A stretch of DNA of 64,000 nucleotides, taken from Hofstenia miamia (lineage: Eukaryota; Xenacoelomorpha; Acoela; Hofsteniidae). The DNA lies in contig CABFPE010000604.1 in assembly GCA_900660155.1 (NCBI GenBank), positions 132,056 through 196,055 on the forward strand. Direction: 5' to 3'. Position numbers and translations under genes: made by a program. Below the pieces are notes generated by a model that had not been told where the DNA came from, did not search any database, and saw only the letters and a list, made by a program, of their open reading frames with translations. Shown one piece after another: positions 24,936-37,300 of the stretch. The stretch's first letter is position 1. Each line of letters opens with the position of its first letter.

Positions 24936-25708
24936 CTTACAATTTTAATAACCTATTATTATATTCGAATTGTCATTTTAAGATGAAAAGAAAAGTAAAA
25001 TCGGAATCTGTTATATTATTGTCACTAGAAACGAATTGATGTTTACGAAACATGGAGTGTTGTAGTTAACATTAAAAAGTCTTTCACACTAGGATATTTT
25101 TCGTTGCAAACAACTCGAAAATAATGGAAAACGTGTATATATTTCATCTATATGTTTATTGGTAATTCACTAGATGAAATAGTTTAATGAATGTCAGATC
25201 AAATGCGTAGTGAATTTTAAACGATTAACGGTTGTTTATCTCAGCAAATTTTTGAAAGTGTCATTCATCGAAATTGGTTCAACCAATTAATTTGAAATCA
25301 AGAATCTCATTCTCTTTCGCTTCATTTCTCCGGGACGTTTGTCATTGCATAGATTCAACATTCCATAAAATGTAAATTGATTTTAGGTTTACGACTAGTT
25401 CTCTATACTAATTCGCATTTGCGTACAATAAAAAGTATGTGAAGTGTGGAAAGGTGAATTTTATGTATCTATGATTTTGGTTTGAAATTTAATTTTCTTT
25501 CATTAATTCAACACATTTTTGTTTTGCGGAATTTTCTAATTTAAGATTATGTATTGTTGCAACGAAGTGGTGTTGATGCAGTTTTAACATTTCTGAATGA
25601 GTGTTTCTTTATGAAACATTGGCATGCTTAGAAAGAAACTTTACGAGATTGACATTTTGAAGATGAGTATATCCTTTGTTCAAGACAAACTATTGAATAA
25701 ATTAAAAA
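24936..25708. other. AT-rich non-coding DNA
   Basis: No gene, RNA or element recognised. Confidence 0.5.
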
Positions 25709-28447
25709 TATTTGCCTGCTTAGTACTTTCATATAAGCACTTGTTTATATTTTCGAAAATAACTAAATGATCATTTGTGCACATCAATTTATTTTTTAAA
25801 ATTTAATTTGTTTTTATGTTTTTTCACCAACGACATTACTGAGTCATTTTTTTATCTAAGATTATTAATATCCAAAATTCTTAAGCTAATATTAGTTGAA
25901 CAGGTTATAATAGTTTTAATATTTTTGAATGAGTTTGAAATTTATAGAACATTGGCATGCCTAGTTTGTTAATATTTCGACAATTTCTCATTAAAGTAAT
26001 ATTTCATGTAAGCGCCTTTTAAAACCTTTGACAAAATTATGCTGTTTAAAACAATACGAATTCAATGATAATTTTGTTTAGGTTAGGTTTCACTTAATCT
26101 ACACTTCATTCTTGTAGTATTTTGCTTGGTTGAGTGCAAAAATATTTCTGGAAAACATGTTTAAGCATGTGTGTTTAAAGCCCAGAGGGAACATTTAGAT
26201 GGGATTGTAGATTCAGATAAAACTAAAACAAATTTTCGATTAGATTTGTATGTATTGGAAAAAAATTGTCCGAATGCCACATTTAACTAGTTATTATCAT
26301 ATGAATTTAATTAAAATTTTTTGTTTTTGCGTTAATTTTTAATCAGACATTTATTTTCCATTCCGTGCCTCTTTTTAGGGCTTGACTTTACGCAGGGTGT
26401 GATATTAGTTGTTTCGCCCATAGATTTTAGGCTTCCAGGTTAACTGAATATTAGGTATTGAGAGAATTTNGTTTAAAACAATACGAATTCAATGATAAAT
26501 TTGTTTAGGTTAGGTTTCACTTAATCTACACTTCATTCTTGTAGTATTTTGCTTGGTTGAGTGCAAAAATATTTCTAGAAAACATGTTTAAGCATGTGTG
26601 TTTAAAGCCCAGAGGGAACATTTAGATGGGATTGTAGATTCAGATAAAACTAAAACAAATTTTCGATTAGATTTGTATGTATTGGAAAAAAATTGTCCGA
26701 ATGCCACATTTAACTAGTTATTATCATATGAATTTAATTAAAATTTTTTGTTTTTGCGTTAATTTTTAATCAGACATTTATTTTCCATTCCGTGCCTCTT
26801 TTTAGGGCTTGACTTTACGCAGGGTGTGATATTAGTTGTTTCGCCCATAGATTTTAGGCTTCCAGGTTAACTGAATATTAGGTATTGAGAGAATTTCAAA
26901 CGCTTTAATGCAATCGAAATTGTCATTGAAAAGTACTTCTGACACCAATAAGTGTGTCATATCTCATGATTTAGCAATGTCATAATAGGCTTGTAGAAAA
27001 TTGTTTGAAAATATATAAAGCGATTCGGTCTAGTAGCGTACGCCATGGGGAAATGATGGAATGTCCTCCCGTCAGGTTTTCAAAATTGATTTTGATTTTT
27101 TAAATCAAACAATTTTCGAGAAAAAATAATTTTAGAAACTAATGTGGCAAAGTGAACGGTTTTGTTTTATTTTTCCCATATTTTAAAAATATTTCCGGAG
27201 ATTTGCCCCGCTTTCTGTCACTCATTTTGGTCTTTACTAAGATTTCCCCTGGCAGAAAATCCCACGTACGCTCCTGGTTCGTTCATTTAAATGGCCATCA
27301 AGAAGTTTATAGTTAATTAGTAGTAGTAGTAAATATCGCATATAATAACTGATTTAGTTTTTTATGATTCTTTATGTAATTATGTACGTATTAACGAAAC
27401 ATGCGTCTTACCAGTACTCTTGCAAGGGCCTTCATTTACTCTTAAACATAAAATTTCAAAAAAATTTATTTGGTTAACTTGATTGTCAATGAATAAATCA
27501 TTATACATGTTGTTTTGTCGTATTATTGAATTAAACATTAAATCAGCTATCTTTGTAATAGAAGAATTTCATTATCTAAAATGATCTCAGCTATTATCCT
27601 TTCAATTGTCTTTTCAGTAACATCGGTATTTTCGAGGTTTTGAAGCAAATTAACGAAAACATTTATTAAGTTAGCTGCTCTTTAAAGCCAGTGCAATGAA
27701 TAGGCAACAGAAAATTAAATCTTGTATTTAATTATATTTTTAAACTATAAAGACATTGCGCTAATTGCAACTATTACTCAACCTATAATTTTTTTAGCAC
27801 ATGCATTCAATTCATTTAATTATTTTAAGTTATGTAGTCGTGTTAAAGAACTTTCTCAATTTGCACCTAATTATTTTTTTGATTTGGTTTTTTACTTGTA
27901 CCTTTATAGTTTTAATTGCTTTGTTTCCTTGCAGCTTCTGCCGCCTATATCCATATACAACTCTCCCAAAGATTAATATTTACACAACGACTTAACATTT
28001 TTAATGATGAATAATTTATACGATCAGTAAGGATACAATAGCACTGTAAATATGTAAATGCATTATGGAAATGTAATTTAAATATTTCGTCTGAAATCCA
28101 CACACATTTTTTACAAGGACATGGAGGATGCATGGAAGTCATAATTTTCTCCAAGATGTCAAATTCACTTTCTAGTCAAATTTACTCGTCTGTTGCCCAC
28201 AAGTTTCAGATGTATTTTCATATTATTCGAAGTGCTCTTTCGAACACAAATTTCCATTATATTTGTTTCTTGCAATTACAGATGCCATGTCATTAATTAA
28301 AATTCCTGCTGCTAAAATCATTGTATAGTAGGATGTTAGCATGACTCTAATTGTAGAGCGCATTATCTTACTATTTCTGAATATTTGGGATTATGGGCTT
28401 TCTCAATATATTCATACATGGCATAATGGCATAGTGGCGTTGAAGAA
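25709..28447. repeat. 2.3-kb block, copy 1 (with a 426-bp internal duplication)
   Basis: Matches 28449-30726 nearly base for base over its whole length. Within it, 26044-26469 is repeated at 26471-26896 around the lone N at 26470. Differences from copy 2 are a few substitutions and small indels, including about 27 bases missing from copy 2 near 28996. Such allele-like divergence with copies meeting at a single N suggests two haplotypes of one locus placed in tandem by the assembler. No gene is recognised in it; the matching short frames are chance ORFs. Confidence 0.85.
27031..27276. mobile_element. Short hAT-like MITE, family 1, degraded reverse copy
   Basis: The order of landmarks (GCGTAC start, GTCCTCCCGTCAGGTTT, TTGCCCCGC, GGCAGAAAATCCCA, CGTACGCTCCTG end) is that of 3261-3504 read on the other strand. 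ATTCGGTC (27023-27030) and GTTCGTTC (27277-27284) flank it and agree at 6 of 8 positions, a plausible eroded hAT target duplication. A second placement of the same locus occurs at about 29310-29556 inside repeat copy 2. Confidence 0.6.
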
Positions 28448-28448
28448 N

Positions 28449-30726
28449 TATTTGCCTGCTTAGTACTTTCATATAAGCACTTGTTTATATTTTCGAAAAT
28501 AACTAAATGATCATTTGTGCACATCAATTTATTTTTTAAAATTTAATTTGTTTTTATGTTTTTTCACCAACGACATTACTGAGTCATTTTTTTATCTAAG
28601 ATTATTAATATCCAAAATTCTTAAGCTAATATTAGTTGAGCAGGTTATAATAGTTTTAATATTTTTGAATGAGTTTGAAATTTATAGAACATTGGCATGC
28701 CTAGTTTGTTAATATTTCGACAATTTCTCATTAAAGTAATATTTCATGTAAGCGCCTTTTAAAACCTTTGACAAAATTATGCTGTTTAAAACAATACGAA
28801 TTCAATGATAATTTTGTTTAGGTTAGGTTTCACTTAATCTACACTTCATTCTTGTAGTATTTTGCTTGGTTGAGTGCAAAAATATTTCTGGAAAACATGT
28901 TTAAGCATGTGTGTTTAAAGCCCAGAGGGAACATTTAGATGGGATTGTAGATTCAGATAAAACTAAAACAAATTTTCGATTAGATTTGTATGTATTTAAC
29001 TAGTTATTATATTATGAATGTAATTAAAATTTTTTGTTTTTGTGTTAATTTTTAATCAGACATTTATTTTCCATTCCGTGCCTCTTTTTAGGGATTGACT
29101 TTACGCAGGGTGTGATATTAGTTGTTTCGCCCATAGATTTTAGGCTTCCAGGTTAACTGAATATTAGGTATTGAGAGAATTTCAAACGCTTTAATGCAAT
29201 CGAAATTGTCATTGAAAAGTACTTCTGACACCAATAAGTGTGTCATATCTCATGATTTAGCAATGTCATAATAGGCTTGTAGAAAATTGTTTGAAAATAT
29301 ATAAAGCGATTCGGTCTAGTAGCTTACGCCATGGGGAAATGATGGAATGTCCTCCCGTCAGGTTTTCAAAATTGATTTTGATTTTTTAAATCAAACAATT
29401 TTCGAGAAAAAATATTTTTAGAAACTAATGTGGCAAAGTGAACGGTTTTGTTTTATTTTTCCCATATTTTAAAAATATTTCCGGAGTTTTGCCCCGCTTT
29501 CTGTCACTCATTTGGTCTAAGATTTCCCTTGGCAGAAAATCCCACGTACGCTCCTGGTTCGTTCATTTAAATGGCCATCAAGAAATTTATAGTTAATTAG
29601 TAGTAGTATTAAATATCGCATATAATAACTGATTTAGTTTTTTATGGTTCTTTATGTAATTATGTACGTATTAACGAAACATGCGTCTTACCAGTACTCT
29701 TGCAAGGGCCTTCATTTACTCTTAAACATACAATTTCAAAAATTTTATTTGGTTAACTTGATTGTCAATGAATAAATCATTATACATGTTGTTTTGTCGT
29801 ATTATTGAATTAAACATTAAATCAGCTATCTTTGTAATAGAAGAATTTCATTATCTAAAATGATCTCAGCTATTATCCTTTCAATTGTCTTTTCAGTAAC
29901 ATCGGTATTTTCGAGGTTTTGAAGCAAATTAACGAAAACATTTATTAAGTTAGCTGCTCTTTAAAGCCAGTGCAATGAATAGGCAACAGAAAATTAAATC
30001 TTGTATTTAATTATATTTTTAAACTATAAAGACATTGCGCTAATTGCAACTATTACTCAACCTATAATTTTTTTAGCACATGCATTCAATTCATTTAATT
30101 ATTTTAAGTTATGTAGTCGTGTTAAAGAACTTTCTCAATTTGCACCTAATTATTTTTTTGATTTGGTTTTTTACTTGTACCTTTATAGTTTTAATTGCTT
30201 TGTTTCCTTGCAGCTTCTGCCGCCTATATCCATATACAACTCTCCCAAAGATTAATATTTACACAACGACTTAACATTTTTAATGATGAATAATTTATAC
30301 GATCAGTAAGGATACAATAGCACTGTAAATATGTAAATGCATTATGGAAATGTAATTTAAATATTTCGTCTGAAATCCACACACATTTTTTACAAGGACA
30401 TGGAAGATGCATGGAAGTCATAATTTTCTCCAAGATGTCAAATTCACTTTCTAGTCAAATTTACTCGTCTGTTGCCAACAAGTTTCAGATGTATTTTCAT
30501 ATTATTCGAAGTGCTCTTTCGAACACAAATTTCCATTATATTTGTTTCTTGCAATTACAGATGCCATGTCATTAATTAAAATTCCTGCTGCTAAAATCAT
30601 TGTATAGTAGGATGTTAGCATGACTCTAATTGTAGGGCGCATTATCTTACTATTTCTGAATATTTGGGATTATGGGCTTTCTCAATATATTCATACATGG
30701 CATAATGGCATAGTGGCGTTGAAGAA
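28449..30726. repeat. 2.3-kb block, copy 2
   Basis: Second copy of the block at 25709-28447, starting right after the lone N at 28448 and lacking the 426-bp internal duplication. It continues into sequence (from 30727) that copy 1 lacks, as expected if copy 1 ends at a contig edge. Confidence 0.85.
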
Positions 30727-31177
30727 GCCCCACCAAGCCATATTTTCAAAAAAATTTTTCAAATCTTATTTTTGGGTACGGGTCTCAATACATTTCCACT
30801 TGATCTGAAGTGTACGTCAATCTCTTTTTGTCTCGGTGTAAATCCATCTTTTAGGCGCAAGAATTCCGTTTTTGAGATCTTAGACTCATTCAAAACATCT
30901 ATTGAATACTTTGGTAACAATTGCTCTTTAGGTTTATATATATATTTTTATTTGTTTCAATTAAGAGCTCTTGCATTCTTAACTTATCATTTATGACGCA
31001 TTGGATATTTTTTGTACATTATCGTTTACTTTGACTTTTTTCTAGTAATTTGAATTTCCTCCAAGATATTATATTCAATTGGGTTTAATTTTAGGGAGTA
31101 AAAAATAATACTATTTTTAAGTATAATTAAACTCTCATTCTATTTTTTAGAGTTTTACTTATAATTCTAATGTTTAG
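30727..31177. other. Sequence upstream of the receptor's 5' coding exon
   Basis: No coding potential recognised. The last bases (TTCTAATGTTTAG at about 31165-31177) form a plausible branch site and 3' splice site for the exon that begins at 31178. Confidence 0.5.
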
Positions 31178-31301
31178 CAATCAGTAGCTATGACAGGCAC
31201 CGAGTTCGTTTATTCTCAGGGTTTTGATGGGCAGTCAACAACCATGGCCGAGCATTCTGAAATTGATTATTCCGATGTCATCAAAACGCCAAGTTTAAGT
31301 C
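31178..31301 (+). CDS. Receptor 5' coding exon
   Basis: Follows a TGTTTAG acceptor; ATG at 31190. It encodes 37 residues starting [15 protein letters not shown] and ending DVIKTPSLS, plus one base (phase 1), before a strong GTAAGT donor. Both downstream alternatives begin with two bases completing a codon (to Pro via exon A, to Gln via exon B1). The 12 bases before the ATG are also open (CAA TCA GTA GCT), so translation could start further upstream. With an acceptor just 12 bases 5' of the ATG, spliced-leader trans-splicing is possible if this is a tunicate. The assignment rests on phase, strand and open frame, not on a conserved domain, since A/B regions are variable. Confidence 0.6.
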
Positions 31302-34300
31302 GTAAGTAGTTATTAGGTAAACTGATATTTATCTCAATGCTATCTGAAAATATTTTTATGTAGGCTGTGGATCTCAGATGCTACCATTATTACCTATATA
31401 CCATAGAAAGTCTAATCGTTTATCAGCCTTTATTTTTCAAATGCTGATTGAAGTTTCCGAGTTCAACAACACTAGCTGCTTGCAGCGGTAGTCTAGCGTT
31501 TTCACCACAAAGTTATTTTCAGCTACTAGCTGTACGCCCCGTGCTCTAACCCTAACCCATAGGTGGAACCGGCTGGGCCCCACAATTTCAAGAAAGGCTG
31601 GTAAAATTAGTGTCATTTACCGCTCAAAAATAACAGTGTGATAAAAAATATTTTTTTCTTAGTTGAGTACTTTTTTTCAGTGTTTCTGGTCAATTTGATG
31701 TTGCTAAAAACGAATTTGAGTTCCTTTTCATAGTAAAAACCAACCTTTAGAAATTATCATTAAATTAAATTTATTTCCTAATTAAATGAAACCTAGGAAT
31801 CAGAAATTGTATTATGATGGAGATACCAAAACTCATCAAATAACTTTTATAATTGTACACAAACATCTAACTGTATTTTGATGTTAATGTAAGCAGATGT
31901 TTTCTGTTCATCCAGAAGCCATCAGCCCAAAATATTCCCTAAATAAGGTACTTTTCAAATTCCTTTAATTACGATATTATCAAAGCTCTTAGCTTTTCAA
32001 CAAACTTTTGTTTAGTTATTAAATAACTAACAAATATATTGCTTTCATCCATCTGAACCTACAGAAATTTGATGAGGCTGAAATATACTCCCAAAAAATT
32101 GTTTTCTGCAGATTTCAATATGTTCTAGATATACCCACACTTCTTAATGCCTCTCTTTGTGCATCACTAAGCAAACCTAAATTTTCAGGAAAAACATTCA
32201 ATATATATTTCAGAAAATGAAGTTTACTAGACATTCCTGGCAATAGCACATCTCCTTAATGTTGCAAGGAAAATTTTGATTTGTCTCATGCTAAGATTTA
32301 GCCTTGCAGTTATTGGAAGGATAATGGAGACCCTAAGAATTTATGATAGAAAAAATCACTATTAGATTGGCTCATTGGTTCCTTGAAAATTTTTTTGTAG
32401 GCTAAACATTTCTACTTATACATCAGGACATTTAAGTATTGGAGGTCAATCCTATGAAGTGCAGGTTCAAGAGTTTTGTTGATATCAAGATATACGAAAA
32501 ACTCTTATTCATTGATAAAAACAACTGTTACTATTGTGGTTTTTTGATTAAGCCAAACATGAGAGTAGCAAATGGCAAAGGCTGTTGATCTTCAAATACC
32601 CAAGAATATATTATTTAGGTGTCAAGACCCAATATCCTGATAAATGCTAAATTTCTAAAAATATAGTACAGAATAATTTTTTGCATCAACACGATTTATA
32701 AAGGCTTGATTTTCCAGAATATAATATTCATCAATGTAACAGAAACAACTCACACAGGTCTTGTATCGATAGAAACCATGATATTTGCATGAGTAATGTT
32801 GCTATAAGCACAGTGCAAGGTTGTTATGTAGTGTGCAAGGGGTATGGAAGTATGTCAAAAACATTGTTTTCCTATTGTGACACATCACAATAGAGAAACT
32901 GAGGTTAATGAATTATTGTTGGAAATGAGTAGCAGGGAAGGTTTAACTTCAATGTCCCAATGTCATAGACATTAACTCGAAAACGCAATCATATGCAGGC
33001 TTTCCAAAACAAATTACTCCAAAAATAAGGTTTTATGTGTAAAATGTCATTCAAATGAATTATTTTCCTCCCAAAGTTGACTGAAATCAGTGAAAAATGT
33101 GTTAGCTAAATTTCATAGAAATAAGGAAGCTTGAATCTTTTTATTTGTCTTATATTGGAAGAGAACGATTTTCATTTGCAAACACATTCAAACGCAAATG
33201 TCAGGTGAGAAGTTAGAACATCTTTAGAGTAACTATGTTTGGCTTTAGCAGAAAAATTTTAAATATATTTTTTTGCTTCTTTATTATTCTATGTTAAGTG
33301 AAGTTAACTGCCACAGTAATTTAAATCATGATTGATAATGCTACTCTTAATTTTATATATTTTAGCTATCATACAAATTATACTAACTAAACAAACTCAA
33401 ACGTTCACATTTGAAATTCATTGAAAAACGAAAAACTGATTAAAGTTATGCAAAGAACTGATATATATATATTTTTTTTTCAAATTGTGTTGTGTTAGAA
33501 ATATAGTTAATAGTTTGAAAATTGCGTTGTGCAATATCTTTCAATCACAATGTGAAAGTTTCTAGATTAAAACAGATTCTATATATAACCCTGTTTACAG
33601 GGGGAAAAGTAAGCATATTGTTACTTTTTTACCCCTTCGTAGTGATTTTTTCCATTGGGGAAGGTTACTTTTCTAAGTGCCATTCTACTCGCACCGCGTC
33701 CTTATACGTCAGAGGTCGATAATAGGCACAGGCATAGATAGTTGTAGTTATCTTGACAACAGATACATTTAAACAAGTGATTTCTTGTTGAACTAGTGAA
33801 TTGTAATAATTAACTAAGTAAGAATAAATTGGAAAAGCAACTGTTATTTCGTAATTAGAATGACATCTCATTCTCAAAGTTGAGCTAACATTTACCATTG
33901 CTTATTATTGTCATCGCAAGTGCAGATGGAACAAGTTTGCATGGACTCTATAAATTGAAAATTTAATTGGTATTATATCAATGGAACATTAAAAAATCTA
34001 ATTTAGTCGTATCACAACATTACTCTTGAACAGTTCCAAGATCATTCGAAGTCAGATTTTCAGAATCAACCATTACTAGGTTCATGATACAATATATTGT
34101 GAATTGCAGTTAGAACGAAAAATAATTATATTTTCTACAGTAAAAGATTTATATACACGTTGATTATACAATCACATTCAACTTAGAGAGTGACGTTATG
34201 ATTTAAATCCGATCGTAATATTTATTACTCGAACCCGACCCGAAACGTTGAATTTTATTTGACGTTGTGGATCTTTCTCTAATCAAATGATCAATAACAT

Positions 34301-37300
34301 CAATCATTTTCTGACGGGAAACAGCAATTAATTCATATTACTTAATGTCTTGGTTCTTTCTCAAATCAAGCTGTGATTAATATCAATACCAATCTTATCT
34401 TTGTACCTGAACCCGACCCGAAAATTTGCAACTCGAACCCAACCAAACCTGAAACCCGAAATCGGGAGGGTTATTTGGTACCCGGTGTCATTCTCTAGTT
34501 CAACTCTACAACTGCTCATCTCTGCCAGTGAAACTTTCTTTTATTTAATTATTTGTGAGAATTTTATTACACTTTGCTATTAATCTACAACCCAATGATT
34601 ATGTAAACATTTTAGTCTGTAACGTACTGTTTCAACTTTCCAGGCAATCGATGTTACAAACATTGCATAAATTTACTTCTAAATCAAAATTTCAATTGGT
34701 ACCAAAAATCTTGTATTTATTTAACAGTGTTGACATGATTAAAACAATGGGTGAGATTTCTCTTTAATTGCCAAGGAATCATATGAATAAGACATAGTTG
34801 AATTTGCAGAGAATTTAGACCTGGTATCATTTAGAAAACTGAACTCTGAATTTGGGCAATTTCATTAAAGTTGAAAAATTTATTCCGAATGAACTTTCCA
34901 AGGGTAGTCATCAGCAATGCCTTCATATATGTAAATTTTTTGCATTCGAGCAAATTGCTGGAGGAATTTTGGAAATTGAATGGTATTACTTGTTACAATG
35001 GTAGATGTAAGCACCTCAACCAAATATAGAACTTTATCTAATTATGATTTTGTTTAGTTTCCGATTTCATATAAGAGAAATTATTCAGTATGAACATTTG
35101 AAAGATAATAATCCGCAATTACAAAAGAGCTGTACAATCAACAATTTTAGAATGCGCTCAGCGTTAATTAATAACAAAGAAAAAATCCATCAGCAAGAAA
35201 ATGCACTTTGTCATACAGCGTAAATGACGCAATTCCAGATTCAAATTTTATGAGCTCTCCACCCGCCTTACTCTAGAGTCTTGATTATTGTTTGTGAAAA
35301 GCCTGACTCAAATTCTATTAAAAACAAGTAGAAAGTATCATTAATTTTTATAAAAATGACAATATCCTGCGAAGATGATGCACTTTGAAGTCACTTCCAG
35401 TTTTAGTTTTATGCGATTTCCTATCATTACTTATGTTTTCCGCCCATCTCATTTACGAAGTGATGTTGTTTAATAGTGAGTGACCAATACCACTCTTAGT
35501 GCATTTCAACAAGCTAAAATGGCTCAACACCAAAGTGTTTATTAACAAATGCAGTTACTATCGATTAATTATATGATCAATACAATAATTACTTTGAATT
35601 TGCGCTAAATGGTATTTGTTGTCTAATAAAATCGTATGCTTGCATTTTTCATAAATAAAGTTCGCAAAATACTGCTGCAAATTTCAAGAACAAATGCTAT
35701 ATCTAGTGTTATCGTTACAAATACTTTTGAATCCTCATTTATGTCTATATAAGTAAATCAATTTGTCAAATGTCGTAATTGATTAACGCAGTGGGCCGAA
35801 TTTAATAAACGAATATCACCAATTGATTTTGGGACCTTCCATTATATTTTGTGTCTCGCAATGACTATTTATTATTAATTGTGTAGAAACGACATCCAAT
35901 AATAAAATATACTGCAAATTCAATTTCAATTTGTCTTCCATCATTATGAACATTTGAAAACGTAGAGTGGTAAAAGAAGGATGGAGAGCACTTTGAAAAA
36001 ACGTTGTTTTAATTGAAATTTTAGATGAATTTGCTAAAAATATATTCGATTGATGTATTGCAAGCTGCCTTAATTGATATCAATCATCTACTTCCACCCT
36101 GCCCGAAATAAGGTTAATTCACAACTGACCTGTTTTTGCGCATTCCTCGGAGCGCTGTCTGACATCTCTGCACGCGTTGAATACTTTGTCTTGCTTAATG
36201 ACATTTTAGGCCGAGATGCAAGTCTTAATGAATACATGGAATTCACATCAAACAATTTTAACGTGAATTTCAATATCTAATTCATTTAACATATTGCGTA
36301 AACTATCTGCAGAAAACGACTTTTACTATTGTTTACGACTCATCGTGCGCATTGGGAATATAGCATCTGTTTGAATTATTATTCATCAATCTGCAGGAGG
36401 TTTTACACACTTCTTCCCCACTTTATTGCTGTTGTCGATTTACATTGCTGTCTCTGAATCTTGTCGCTAGTGTTAGAATTGCTGTCTGGAAATATTGCAG
36501 TGTACACCAATTTGCAATTCGAAAATAAAATACATGGATTTTAGGCTAACATAATTTCTTTTTCTTAGAATTAGAATACTTGATTTACGGTAAAATTTCC
36601 ATCATCATCACTATCACATTTTTATAGAATTTTTTAATTAACCTTTAGAAGTAATCTATTGTGGGTCATGTTGCAAATAGTCTAAATTTAGTTTCCTAAA
36701 GTAGCACTGAATTAGATTTTCGCTTCAAATGGATTGCACATTTATATGAATATACACAATTTTGTTGAACCTGTATAATAATCTTAATTGGTTTTTTATA
36801 AATTAAATATTGTATCAAAACATTGTTTTACTGAATGAGTTCCAAATGGTAATTTAGATGAGATTAGTAATTTTCAAATTGACATTTAATCTACAAAATG
36901 ACTGTGGGGTTCTAACAAATAATAAATATTTACAGTTCAATTTCGATTATCCGTCGCCATCGGGGATCAACATATTTCTGGCGGAAGGCGAGATTGAAGA
37001 ATAAGCAGGGTCACAAATTTATATCTTGCGTTGATCCAATGATTTTGCCTCAATATATTAGCATGAGCCTATATTCAACGTCTGAGCAACTTGCACTGTA
37101 TTAGAGTACCATGGCATTTATACATATGTTAGAGTTCAAGAAGCAAATAACAAAGTTTTAATATAAAATATCAGTTATTTTTATTGTATTTTTTCCTCCT
37201 TGAGATTTTCCACAAAATGTCTTCCTTTTTTCTTTCTGCGCATGAAGAAGTTGGCGGACTGCGACTAAATATTTCAGGCACTAGTGAGCACTTGGAGGTT

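Noticed and set aside
25775-30433. Pairs of identical short ORFs (for example 25775/28515, 27722/30001)
   Set aside because: They are chance frames in a block that the assembly shows twice; composition is typical of AT-rich non-coding DNA.
31460-31600. Possible tRNA-derived SINE (less AT-rich, AGCGGTAGTCTAGCG)
   Set aside because: No clear A and B boxes at the right spacing and no tail.
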